From Tetrahymena elliotti 4EA (Eukaryota > Ciliophora > Oligohymenophorea > Hymenostomatida > Tetrahymenidae), in assembly GCA_000231825.2 (NCBI GenBank), contig JH720354.1, positions 100,965-164,964 of the forward strand: 64,000 bases of DNA, written 5' to 3'. The position numbers and the translations under genes are program-made. The notes under the pieces are model-generated. The model was not told where the DNA came from. It ran no database searches and was given only the letters and a program-made list of their open reading frames with translations. Positions 22,257 through 35,200 of the stretch are shown here, piece after piece (position 1 is the stretch's first letter; each line of letters starts with the position of its first letter).

Positions 22257-23552
22257 TTTATTTACTGCTAAGTACTTTTCTCTAAAAGCTAATAAACCAA
22301 TAAGTTTTGATTTTTAAATAATTTTTTAGTTCTATCAATTATTTGGTGAAAATTGTCATAAAAAAGATATTTTTTTGAGTTTTTTGGAGAAGATTTTTGT
22401 TAATTGTTTAATAAAATACTAAACATAAATGTTTTTATTCATTTAACACATTCATTAGATTTTAATTAATATAAGATTTTACACTTCTCTTAATCAAGAA
22501 AATAAAAACTAAGGAACAAGTAATATTTAAAGGCCAATAATACTTTTTAGTACTTCTAAAAGAATTTTTAATTTTAACAAGAATTTTTGAAGGAATATTT
22601 CCAGAATTAAGCTAATAAAATTCTTCTTACATATTAAAGCTTTATCACACAAATATAAAATTAATCATTTATGGACTGCGAATAAATAAAATAAAATTCA
22701 CAATACAAAATATTTTCAAATTAATCAATAGATATTTTAAAATCAATATTTAACAAAAAGATAAATAAATCATTAATTATTTTTTAGTTTTTATTTACTT
22801 CTGTAGGGTAAATAGGATAATAGATGGTTTTATCAAAATAAAAATAATTTCTTATTAATTTAAAATAAATGAAAAACCAAGATATGCAATGAACAAAAAC
22901 GAAATTTAATAAATCATGGAAAATAATGAGCTTAAGATAATAAATAAGGCATGAAAATATGAGTTGATAGAAATTTTAATAAGCTTTACAAAATCGAAAA
23001 AAAGTTGATTTAAGTTTATAATAAAAAGAGAGATACAAGATATTGAAGTCTTTAAAAATGAAATCAATACAATTAGTAATAAATGATAGAAAGAATATTA
23101 GATAGCATTAAGCAAATACAGTTATTAAATGGGATTTTATATAATAAGTACACATTCTTGAAATAAAGAGACTATTTACTTGTTGAAATATTTATTTTTA
23201 TTTAAAATGCATATGTGTTTATTGATTGATTTTATTAGTATTTAGTTTTATGAGATGTGTATGTATGTATCAGTGTAAAGTATATTGTGAATGATATACT
23301 TTATAAAAATTTTAGAAATATATTGTAGTTAATAAATGAAAGGTAATATTTATTTTATTGTCATAATAAACAGATTTGATTCTAATTTTGGATTTACTGC
23401 AACTTATTAGATCACGATGATTTTTATTTTTTTAATTATTATTTTGCATTAGAGGATATTTATTTTAATTTATAAGTCTAAATATTTTTTGTAGTTCTCT
23501 TTAATAGGATTTATTATTTTAGTAATTATTTCTAATTTTAAAAATAAATCTT
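22257..23552. other. AT-rich intergenic gap
   Basis: 5' flank of SLC6 copy B and 3' flank of the ORP at 23553. A short tetranucleotide run (TGTATGTATGTATC, around 23259-23272) is the only local feature; no gene is visible. Confidence 0.45.
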
Positions 23553-26393
23553 TCATTTTTTCTTCTTTTCTTTTTCTTTTTCTTTTTCCTTTTACTTATC
23601 TAATTTGTCCTTCTCTTTTTACTATTTACCTCTTTTTTCTGCTTATTTCTTTCTCAGGTTTGCATCTTTTCTTTGTTATTCTTCAAGCTCTTCTTTAAAT
23701 TTCTAGGCTTTAGGAATATCACCTTGTTACAAATAAATTTTATCAGGACGTTAACTCTAGTCACTACCAAGAGGGCTTTTAATAATTATAGGCTCATAGG
23801 GTAAAACATAACGATAATCCCAATAACGGATATCATCGAATTCAATAAATCCAAGATAAGTTCCATAACATTTAGAAACTACTTAACCTTTCACTTTAAT
23901 TGTTCCTGAGATGTAATCTGTTGGTCTTTTTTTCACTGAATCTATAGCGATTTCTGCTACTATATCATTTGCTTCATCCTTAAAGATAATAGATCCTGCA
24001 GATTCGACTCTCATAGCACCCATAAAAGAACCACTATAAACTTCCTTAGCAAAATTATATACTATATATTAGCCATCTTTAAATTTAATGTGACGATCAC
24101 CATTATTTTTAAGTTTTAGAGAGTTTAAACCTGCATTTGATTTATAGTTATAATTTCCATACATTATGTAAGATTTATCTGGACCATAAATAGAAAAATA
24201 AGAAATTGGAGGGTGATGAGATATTTGCTCTGCATAGAGACGTGTTCCATCTGGATAGAAACCTTAGCATGTTTCACCAATAATTGGGTTAAGAGGCTTC
24301 AAGAAACCACAATTTATATAAAAGTTACCAAATGTTGCACAAATCAAATATTTAAAACGATCAACTAAATTATCTGTTTGGCATGCTTTATTTATGTATA
24401 AAGGGAATAGGCAGGTAGAATAAAGGGCTTTTTCTAAAGCACTTTTTGGAATCATAGCTTTGATTGGGAACGAAATTTAAGTCAGATTAAAACTTCCACT
24501 TAAAATTTTGCGTCCAACTTAGCTAATAATTTCTTTACCTATTCCTCTAAGACATTCCTTTATTTTTTTATCTTTGCACTCCTTACCACCATCACTGTGT
24601 GACGATTCAGCTCTGCATTCATCTTTAGCTGATATTGGTTTAAATTCACGAACAAGATCAAAAATCGTTTGCTTTGAGATCTTTTTAGTGTGAAATTAGA
24701 ATTCTTTCTTCACTAAAGTATAAATGACATTCTTATCTTCAGGAAGAGCAGGAGGATCTGATTCATATCCTTCCATCAATTTTATCTATTCTAATTCTTC
24801 CTTTTCTTGCTATTTAAGTTTTTGCTATTCTAGCTACTACTTTAAAAAGTCATTATTGGATATATCAGCTAGCATTGAAGATTTTGCATCTACTTTATTT
24901 TCTTGCTTTTTTAAGTCTTCCTCTTCTTCTTTTTCATCTGCTTCTTTGTGGAATGATTTAAGTTTTGCAAAATCGCTCTTCTTATCTTAAATTTTGTGAT
25001 TTTACTACTTTAATTCTTATTAGACTGAGGGTGTAAGGCAGGCATCTCTCATTTCTGATTTTTCTAGCAATTCAGGTATTTGGTCTGCTATCTAAAATAA
25101 AATTTCATTATCTACATTTTCTTCTTAAATCGAATCTTCATATCTTGAATCATACATTTTGTTTCCTCTTGAATTGAATTAGTCAGAGTCTATCAGATTT
25201 TTTTGATTTGTAGATTCGCTGTTTGTAATAGCACCCGCATGGCCAGAAGTTTAAACACTAATTTTTTATTGACTTCCATTTATTTTGTTAATTTTATGCT
25301 AAGTTCCGTTTTTTCCATTCTACTAAACCTTAATATATTCAACTTAAGATATTTGAGGAGTACCTAATGTAATCAATGGGATATCTGTTTCTAATTCTTT
25401 AAGGATTACATTAAGTTCATTCTTTATAAAAGGATTTCCCTTCACTGTAAAACTAGGAAGATACACCTTTCTGTCTTTACATTCTAATTTTTATTTTTAT
25501 AATTTAAAATAAGTAAAACTCTTTATATCTAGATGAAAAAATTCTAAAATAAACATTTTTGTTTTTAATATTTCAATAATTTTTTTAACTCAATTTTCAA
25601 AACTTGATATTACATAACTAACTCATTAATGTCTGTTTTTTAGTAGGCTTAATTCAAAAAATAGTAAATTAAAAAAATTCTACTTTAAAAAAAAAATTAG
25701 TTTTTGCTGATTTAAATTGAAGAAAGTGACAATCTAAAATATTTTACACAAGATTATTCAGATAGTTAAAAATTATTTTCAAACCATTTTTGCTTATTTA
25801 TTCCAAAAATTTATCTCTTTTTAGATATTCAAATTATTTTTTTTTAAATTATTTACTGATTGCTTTAATAAAAAATTAATCAAAAAACTTCTTAACCTCA
25901 TTCTATAACCAAATTTAATATTGATGAAACCATTGAATGTTAGTTTTTTCTTTTGTATTTTTTACTTTGCTCTATGCTTTTATTTTTAAGGAAATGATGG
26001 TGTAAGATTATTAATGCTTAAAATAAGAATATAAACTCTGTCAGTCATACAACTTATTTTAAAGAGATTTTCATTTAGCTTTTTTTTATGTATAGAGCTT
26101 GAGGGGTTAAAAAGATAATATTATTCTCAATAGCAAAATTAGTATAAAACTTGAAATTTAAAAAAACTCTTACAATATTCAGAATTTCTGGGGATTCTTT
26201 TAAATTTATCTACATTTTCATACTCATCAACTATTTGTATATAACCCATTGTCTCATCACAAGGATTATACTCTTCTATCAGCACTTTAGTGCCATTAAG
26301 TTTATTATTCTTTTTGTTAAATGCTTATAAAGAGAATTCTTCTACACCGTCTTAGTAGTTCTCTTGCTCGCTTAAGACTGATTATGACTTCAT
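23553..26393 (-). CDS. Oxysterol-binding-protein-related protein (ORP), long form
   Basis: A lipid-transfer protein of the OSBP/Osh family, expected to move sterol, PI4P or phosphatidylserine between membranes. Two exons, 26393-26174 and 25483-23553, give 716 aa in phase across a 690-nt intron, the longest I placed in this window. The N-terminal ~300 residues are acidic, Gln/Glu-rich and partly coiled-coil (KQQLEQQKLKQQEKEELEQ) with no PH domain or ankyrin repeats. The lipid-binding domain covers about residues 350-650: PLNPIIGETC, then the fingerprint EQISHHPPIS near residue 495 with the PI4P-contacting His pair, then YLGFIEFDDIRYWDYR and the RPDK block. The tail is Lys/Glu-rich. No FFAT-like motif is obvious to me. 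It is paired in tandem with the shorter ORP at 29116-30755. Ligand is unknown. Confidence 0.9.
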
Positions 26394-29115
26394 ATAACTA
26401 ATTTGATTATTAATATAATTTATTATTTAATTTTTTTAGATATTTGCTAATTGCTATTATATAGGGGGGCAGGTATTAGACTTCTTTAATCTATTTTAGA
26501 TTTAAATATAAATTTCTACGTTGCAAACTCTATAAAAAGAGTATGCTAACAAAACTAAAAATGATCAGCTATACTTTATTCTGCCTAACTTTAAATAACC
26601 ATTTCAAAATAAAAGAATAAAAAGGATTTTACATTTTTAAGTTTATTCTATGATACCTTGAAGCTTAGAAAATGTCTATCAAATAGATTTTGATTTTTGC
26701 TTGTTTGTTAAAATGTTATTTATTAATTTATTTGTTTGTTTGATTGAATGATTGTTTAATTTTTGATTGTTTTTTATCTGAGAGCAATTCAAGAGTGCCT
26801 AACTTTATGAATATTGATTGATATTTTTATTTTTCTTCTTTTTTAATTGCTTTTTTTAAAGTAAAGAGATTAAAGGGGCTATGCAGTACTTATACTTTTT
26901 ATTGTAGTTGTTTTGGGAAAGTTTTATTGCAGTATTAATGTTATTTATAGTTCTGCTACCACTTCAAATTATTATTAATACCTACCTGTGATTTACTCTT
27001 TATTCTTTTAATTATTCAAAAAATTTTTTTTTGAATAAATCAATCAATTAAAATTTTCTCTTTTGTTTTTTTGTTTTTCTTTTCAATAAATTCATCGAAA
27101 TAAATAAATAAATAAAATTTATAATCTAAGCAAAAGGATTTAAGAAAATTACAATAATATAGATTAAGCATACTCTTGGGTAGTCAATTTTATTTATTTA
27201 CCTGAATTTTAAAATTAAAACTAACAAATAGAATAATTCTAAATACTTAACTTTCAACTCTAAAAAGTTAGTATTTTTTGGATTTTATAAATTATATTGT
27301 AAAATAATAGATTAAATATATAGAAGGAGTGTAAAAATAGCTGTAAACAAAAGTTTTGGAACAAAGTTATTATTTACCTCATTTTCAAAAGTATTGCCTT
27401 TTTTAGAGTTATTCTTTTTAACATCATTCTAAATCTTTTTGATTCTATCCAATAAGAAAGAAAGAATGAAAGTAAATAAGTAAGTAGAAAATAAATATTA
27501 ATATGTATAACGCTATTAAAATAGCAGTCACCTATAAGTTGTGTGATCAAAATTTGTAAAACACTCGAATGAACAAAAAATATTCAAAGGTAATTTAAAT
27601 AATAAATTTAATAAATATTGTTTATTTTATCTTTAAAAAAAGTTATTAGCCTAATTTTCCCCCTCTCTTAAGTGATTAATAATATTATTAACCCTCGAAC
27701 TTTCTTCTAGAATTTTTACATTTGGAGGTTATTGATTTGCTTTCCTAATTTGATTCCCTAACTATTTTTAAAGATTATTTTTTTAAAATACTTATTATCC
27801 TTATTATCTATAAATTTACTTTTTCTAAACATTTTGAGAATATTAGCTTAACTTGAAATCAAAATGCCTTATTTTTACTCTTTAGCTATGATAGCTTACA
27901 TGAAAAATATTATTCTAACTTTATGTAAAAAAAATAAATTCAGTAATTCAGATGAAATTTAAATAAAAGCAATAAATAACATGTTAATGGTTTTAAAAAA
28001 GAAAATGTAATTACTTTCAGTATTTTTCTAATAATTTATGATAATATCCATGTTTCAAATTTTAAAGATAAAATAGAAAGATAGGTCACAAATACTACCC
28101 AATTCTTTCAAGTCTATTTTTAATTTGTCTTTTAAGACAGAAGAATAAAAATTTCGATTTTAATTACTTTTATATCAACTAAAATGAATGAATAAAAAAA
28201 AAATATTTTTTATATCAAATTTTATTAAAATTATACTTGAGTAAATTTTGAACGACTTTTTTGATATTTTCATAAAACTCATGAAACACATTTTTAATTA
28301 TTTTAAAAATATTTATTAAAATTATTAATAAAAAAATCAAAAAATTTTATAAAATTAAATTCTGAAAAATAGATTATTTTAATATATGAAAAGAATTAAT
28401 TTTTGTTTGTGTTTTTATTTTTCTATCATTTTATTTAAGATTATTACTAAAATAATTTCTAAAAGAATTATTTTAAGAAAAATAATAAATAAAAAAATTA
28501 GATAATATTTTCTGTGGGTAAATGTTTGTAATTATCATTATAAAACTGTTACTATTCATAGTTTTTTCTTTGTTTGTTCTTTTGATTGACTATTTTCAAT
28601 ATTTTTCTCAATTTTTATTAGAGAAATTATTATTAGCTTACTTTAAGTTTTTTAGTTTTTGCCTACATCTTAATATTTGTGTTTTTCATTGTTCGTGAAG
28701 TAAATAAAGTGATGAGATCTTTATATTTCAATTAAATATTTAGTACTTAAAGCAAAAAAATATAAATTGAATGGCTGATAATTAATAATTTGTATAAATT
28801 CTATGACTCAAGTAAAAAACGCTTAACTTTATTTACTATCGAAATTTGATGACAAGTTAGTTAGTCAAAAATAATATTTTTTATATTTTAAAATAAATTT
28901 TTAAAAGAGAATACAAATAAAATGTTAGTATGATAAATAGACAATCAATTACTTATTTTTTAATATTTATTTAGTCACTAAAATTTTTTATTAAAAGATA
29001 ATTTATTAGATATTTTTTAAAATATTTTATTATAAAGTTTGTTTGGTGGTGGTTGTAAAGATTTTTAATTTTAAATATTTTTAGGATCAAATTTTTTATT
29101 TAATACTTGTTAAGT
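26394..29115. other. 2.7-kb AT-rich spacer between the two ORP genes
   Basis: The longest gene-free stretch between the tandem pairs. It is almost entirely A/T with many short direct T-rich runs. I find no protein frame, tRNA-like B-box, repeat array or structured RNA I can support. A small palindrome (GCTATTAAAATAGC, about 27512-27525) is short enough to be chance. Confidence 0.4.
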
Positions 29116-30755
29116 TCACTTTTTAGCTTTTTTCTTAGCTTCTTTTTCTTGTTTCTTAGCTTCCTTTTCTTGTTTCTTGAGGAGTTCTTTCTTTTTTTCT
29201 TCAAATTGTTTTCTCAGTTTACGATCATTTCTTTATACTTATTCAAGATTTTCTTTTTCAATTTAAGCTTATTTAATATTGCCTTATCCTAATTATATTT
29301 TATCTGGTCTTAAAGAATGATCACTACCCAACTTACTCTTCAGGATATTATTTTTAAAAGGTAGCTATACTCTATGATCCCAATATCTAACACCATCAAA
29401 ATCAATAAATCCTAAATAAGAACCATATACTTTACAGCATGTTTTTCCCTTCATTTTGAGTTCTCCTTCAAAGAAATCAGTAGGTCTCTTTTTTACTTTA
29501 CCAAATTTAATCTTACATTCTATATCATTTTTAGTGTCAGTGAATATTATTTTGCCTAATGTTTCATGTCTCGTTGTGCCAAAGAAAGTGCCTGAAAAAT
29601 ACTCATAACTATTAATTTAATTTCAAAAAAATTATTATTTTGATTCAAATAGATAATAATTTGTTACCCTTAGTTGAAAGTAATAGTTTATCCATCTTAA
29701 AACTTAATAAATCTTTTGCCATTATTTTTAATTTTAAGAGAATTTAATCCAGCTGATGCATCAAATTCTCCATAGCCATATGAAGTATATTTCTTTTGAG
29801 GTCCATTTATGTAAACATATGTAATAGGTGGGTGATGAGAAACCTACTCTGCATAGAGTTATGTACCATCAGGATAGCTTCCTTCTAGTGTTTCACCTAA
29901 AATTGGATTTAAAGGTTTGTAGAATTAGTTAGCAATAGGGAAGCTAGAAATAGCTGCTGTAATTGAAAGTTTCATTCTCTCAAGAGGATCTTTAGATTAG
30001 CAAGCTAAATTCATAAAAAGAGGGTAGTAGCAGGTGCTGTATAGCTGACATTCAAGCTAACTTTTTGGAATCATGGCTATTTATTTAAATTAAAATATAT
30101 TTTAAAATTTTTGATATTTTGAAAAAAAGGAAAATAAATAAATACCTCTGATTGGGAAAGAAATAGTTGTCAAGTTAAAGTCACCAGAAATGAGCTTTCT
30201 ACCAATTTATTTAATAACCTCTTTAGCAACACTTCTGAGAGTCTAAACTAAAAAAATATCAAAACACTTCTTTCCTCCTTCTTTATGAGCATCTTAAGTT
30301 CTACTTTCATCATTAGGTTTAGATTTAACAGCTTACCAGCTGCTAACTAAGCTAAATACTTATTCTTTTGTTTCTAATCCATTAAAGGGTAAAGAAAATT
30401 ATTGTTAAAGCACACCTTCCTTGACTACATCTTCTATTTAGTACAGCTTTTAAAGATCAGCTTCACTTATTTCTTCACCACTATTTTCTTATTCAGATGT
30501 ATCTATTCCATTTATTTTGTTGTAAAACTAATTGTGTACTTCTTCTTGCTCTTAATTCAAGGATGGAGTGCCTTTGTCCATACTTGAATTGCGTGTGGAA
30601 TTCTAAGAACTATTAGAAGCAGTTCCTCTTTCCTTTACATCTAAATTATCCATAGTGTTTACTTCGTTTTCAGAGCTGTTGTCAATTTAAATCATTTGCT
30701 TTATTACTTTAGGACCAAAAAAGTTCTAATTTTAATTAATTTAATTAATTTGCAT
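29116..30755 (-). CDS. Oxysterol-binding-protein-related protein (ORP), short form
   Basis: Tandem relative of the ORP at 23553-26393. Exons 30755-30146, 30076-29668 and 29608-29116 keep phase and give 503 aa. The N-terminal ~130 residues are Gln/Ser/Asn-rich; the lipid-binding domain then includes PLNPILGETL, the fingerprint EQVSHHPPIT near residue 283, YLGFIDFDGVRYWDHR and SLRPDKIQLGQG. A Lys/Glu coiled tail with KKQEKEAKKQEKEAKKKAKK ends the protein. The two genes share the block from SFPI..AMIPKS to the RPDK motif. Two introns here (69 and 59 nt) fall inside the domain, where the long form has none, so intron gain or loss followed duplication. Signal peptide, PH domain and membrane segments are absent. 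Likely a cytosolic lipid carrier; ligand unknown. Confidence 0.9.
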
Positions 30756-32271
30756 ATGTGAAGTGTTTTAGTGTTTTTAAATTATTGATTCCTCTAGAGA
30801 TGAGTTAGTGAAAGATTTTTTTATAATCACTAATACTTTTGTTGTAAGTTATTTTTAAAATTTTTATTAATTACTCTATCCAAACCATTCCTCTTAATTA
30901 AAAGCAACAAAAATTTAGTTTGGCAATTATTATTAAAAACACATTTGAATTTACATTTTATTTTGAATTAAATATGGATTGTCCTTACTTCTCGAAACTT
31001 CCATACTACATTAATTAATTTGGAATTTTTCTAAAAGCTTCACTCTTACAACACAAATAATAAATTATTTCTTTAAACATAAATTGTTTAAATGTAATTA
31101 TTTTTATGAGCACTTTACACAATCCTTCAATCTATTTATTTTCCAGAAAAAAAATGTTTAAAAATTACAGAATCTTTTTATTTTAAAACATATTTTTATA
31201 GTTTTACATTTTAGATTGTTTTTATAATTTATCAAAATTAAAACGAAGATAAAATATCTTTTGATATGAGATACTTACAAAAAAGAGCAAATAAATTTAT
31301 CTCTTTTGATGCTACAAAAATATTTAATTGCTATTTTTCTAAATTTAAATTAAGTAATAGATATTTAATTTGAATTATAATATTAATCTACTTTATCTCA
31401 ATAGGATAAAAATTTTAAACTCAGATAAATAAATAGATTACTTGCATTGCAAGTTTAATATCAAAAATATTTTTAATTGCTTTTTAGTCATTTTTCATTT
31501 AAATCTTAAAATAAAGAAACTGTATTTTCAATAAACTTTTAGAAATGATTTTTAAAAACAAATTCCAAATTAATTTGAAAAGAGGATTATTATAAATTTC
31601 TGAAAAATTGTTTTAGTTATTGATACTATTAAATTTAGAATTTTAATAATGTATTAATTTTTCAATAGGTTAAGGAAAATTTTTTAAAATTAAAAAATTT
31701 TCTTTATTTTTTTTCAAAATAAAATGTTTAGAAAAAACAAAAATATTATTTATTCAAAATTAAAAATAAATAAAATGAATGAGATAAATATTTTTATAGT
31801 TAAATGTATGGCAGAGTATATTGCAAAATATTCAATTAATACATCTATCATAAAAGTGGAAAAATCTTTTGCTTTAAACTTAATTTAGAAATAGTTAATT
31901 TCTATGAAAATATCAATAATAGAATTGCTTAAGCAAACAAACACATTCTAAAATTAGTTTGGCTTATTCTGAATTATAATTAATAATTTTTAAATATTCA
32001 TTAAATTATTCAATCAAAATATTGTGGTGTTTTAGTATGAACAGTTAAAAAAGTCAATAAATTAAAAATCCTTTTGAATTAAAAATGAGTGATAATTTAT
32101 TAATAATGTTTAGTCCTTTTATTAAAAACTTTTAAATAAATAAATTAAAAAAATTAACTAATTAAATCTTTTTGTTCTATTTAATATCAATAAATCCATA
32201 TAAACTATCATAATTTTTAGAATAGTTAAATTTATTTAATTTATCTAACTTGAGATTGTCATTAAATTTTA
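30756..32271. other. AT-rich intergenic gap
   Basis: 5' flank of the short ORP and 3' flank of the first giant gene. No coding frame, RNA gene or repeat is supported. Confidence 0.45.
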
Positions 32272-35200
32272 TCAGAAAATTAATGATAAAAGCACCATTG
32301 TCAACATGCTAAAACTAATTATTTTAGAGCTAATTACTACTACAACTTGTGGTGATAATGTTGACTTTCCTACTGAAGAAACAAATGATGTTGGAGCAAA
32401 TAGAGAAGGATTTTCTGTTGTTGCTAGTAGATAAAGGTTATATTGTGTATTAGACTATAAACCAGTATAGTTATATGAGACCTAATTATTAGAAGTGTAA
32501 TATATTATCTAAAAGTTAGGAGAGGTTTGATTTCTGTTTGTAAGTTTGAACTTCATTTGTTAAACAGTAGGAGTACCACTATTTGGAGCATCTTTTAAAT
32601 TTATTTGATAAAATTATATTAATTTTATATTTTAAAAAAATGTAATAATTATTTTCATTTACCTATTAAATACATCCAAATGAGGGAATTTTGTGCAGTT
32701 TAGATATTACTTACTTAGAGCCATGTTAATCCTGTAGAGACAGTAGGGGTATTGATAAGTGTAGGAGCTGGCTAAGGCTAAACCTAAACTGGAGCCAATA
32801 CAGAAATAGCTTATGGTAAGGTAGGATCATTTTGGTTCAACAACAATGAAAATTAAGTATTAGAAACTATATTAATTATTGTGTTATAACTAGTGTCACT
32901 ACTTAAATCTTCTAAAGGTAAAGTATAAAAATTAACAGTAGTTGCAGTTGTAATTGTATCTAAATTTCTAGCATCTTAAAAGAGTAGTCTTGACTTCAAA
33001 TTAACTTGATCTTATATCTAAAATTTATACTTGGACTAGGCTTCACAGTAAATACTATCAAAGCTCATCACACTTTTTTAAGAAAGAATTCAATAAATTC
33101 TAAAAATGAAAAAAAAAAAATTCATTTTTTACTTCAAGCATGGAATTGCAAATCTTTAGCAAAGATAGCAAACTAAATTGGTTTTCTACTAGTTGGTAAT
33201 AGTGTTTGCAAATAGAATACTAATTCTAAGTAATTATCCTCCATTTGATAATGTAGTAAATGTATTATCTTATCTTTGGCTGAGTCTTTAAAGTTAATCT
33301 AGAGCCCATGTTGATATGGTATAACTATATCCTGATTTCAAATTAGCAATAATGAATGAGTTGCTTGCCATTTCAGCATTCAAAATACCAAACTGTTCTT
33401 AGTATATATCCATAGGATTTAAAGCCGTATATTTATTAACTTGCTACATAACTTCATCACTTGTTCTGACAGTTCCAGACTAGAAACGAATATGATAATA
33501 AATTGCAGAAGGAACATTTACACTAACAAGAAGATTTATTTGATTCTAAAATATATTTGATTATTAGAGTATAGGAGTAAAACTTAAAGCTGGAGGATTG
33601 GGTTAACCAACATCATTTAATTAAAATATGATGTTAGTTGTACTGGGAATATAAGAAGCCTATTTATTGATAAATAAAATATTTGATTTATGAAATATAG
33701 ATATTTTATAATTACAGAGTCTGCTCCAAAAATGGTCATTTAAAGCTAAACTTTATGATCTGGTAAAACAGGAGAAATCATCTGAGTTGAGCGAACAAGT
33801 AACTTACCTCTATAAGACTATGGAGAAAAATTAATTGTATACTAGGTAACAGGCTAATTATTATCATCTAAAAGACTTATTTTAGGATCTAGTCCCATAA
33901 TTTAAAGTTCAAATAAAACAGAAACTCCTGCAAAAGGAATATTATTAGTTAAATCAAAATAAACTGGTAAGCTTTATCCTAGTACTGAAACTTTATATGT
34001 GGTATAAGCTGGAGCAATTTGCACTTAAGTATTAGATACCAAAACATTAATTAAACCTAAATTACCATAAATTATTGGACTTGTCTCTGTTTTAGTGAAG
34101 CTTAAAGTGTAAAGACCAGGAACAGTGCTGCTTGGACAACCTAGATTAAATGTTTCAGCAGATTATCCTGTATAAATCATCTAAAATTATTAAATAAAAT
34201 TTTTAAAAGACTAAACTAAAAACAAAATATTAAAACAATTAAAAAAAGAATTTAAAGAGATAAAATAATTTGTAATTTTTTCTACATTATCTGAAATAAG
34301 CTAAAATTGACCGCCACTGCTAGACTGTAACTAATATTAGAGTGTCTTACCAAAATTTCCATTTGGATCAATAAGACTTATAAGATTTGAGTAGACACCA
34401 GGAACAATTTATATTGTATTTTAGTTATAAATAATCTAAACTCCTTTATAGAACCAATTCATGTATTTTAATGAGGTGCTGTAGATGAATTTTATATTAG
34501 GCTGATTAGTAGAAGCAATAGAAGAACCCATGCTATTGGTTTTTAAATCTTAGCTGAGAACTGAAATCATAACTTTAGTAACATCGCAAGTCGATTATTC
34601 AGGATTTAATATTGGGTCTAGAGATATTAAAAACTAAGTACTTGCAGGGATACTTGAAGAAACGGCAATTGTTCTTTTTTATTAAAAAAAAATTATTTTT
34701 TGCTACTAAAATTATACAATTTGTTTTACATTTTAGATCCTAAAATAGAGCATCCCGATCCAAATTTTGTAGTTCCATCAATTGATGTGATTTAACAAGT
34801 TGTGGGTGGGTTTATTGCAATCACTGTTCCATATTCTTAAGGGAATTCTACTATTATGTTTTGATTAACATTAATTCCACTTCCAGAAGCTATTGTGTAT
34901 TTATATACACCCGATTCTCTTGCATTAGGATTTTATTAATAAGCATAAGTTATTTATAATTAGTTTGTAGTATCTTAAACAGTGGCAGGATCATTTATCT
35001 TATTTGACTCTACAATTTTGCTTGGATCTGTAGAAGATCCAATTAAAACTTAGATATCACCTGTACCACTAGATACAGGGGGAGATATTATACCATAAAT
35101 ATCTATTGTAAATGGTATTGAAGGGGCTATTTATACAGGGAAACCCTAATTTTATGAACATTAAGATTAAGTATTTATTTATAAGTCAATAAATAAATTT

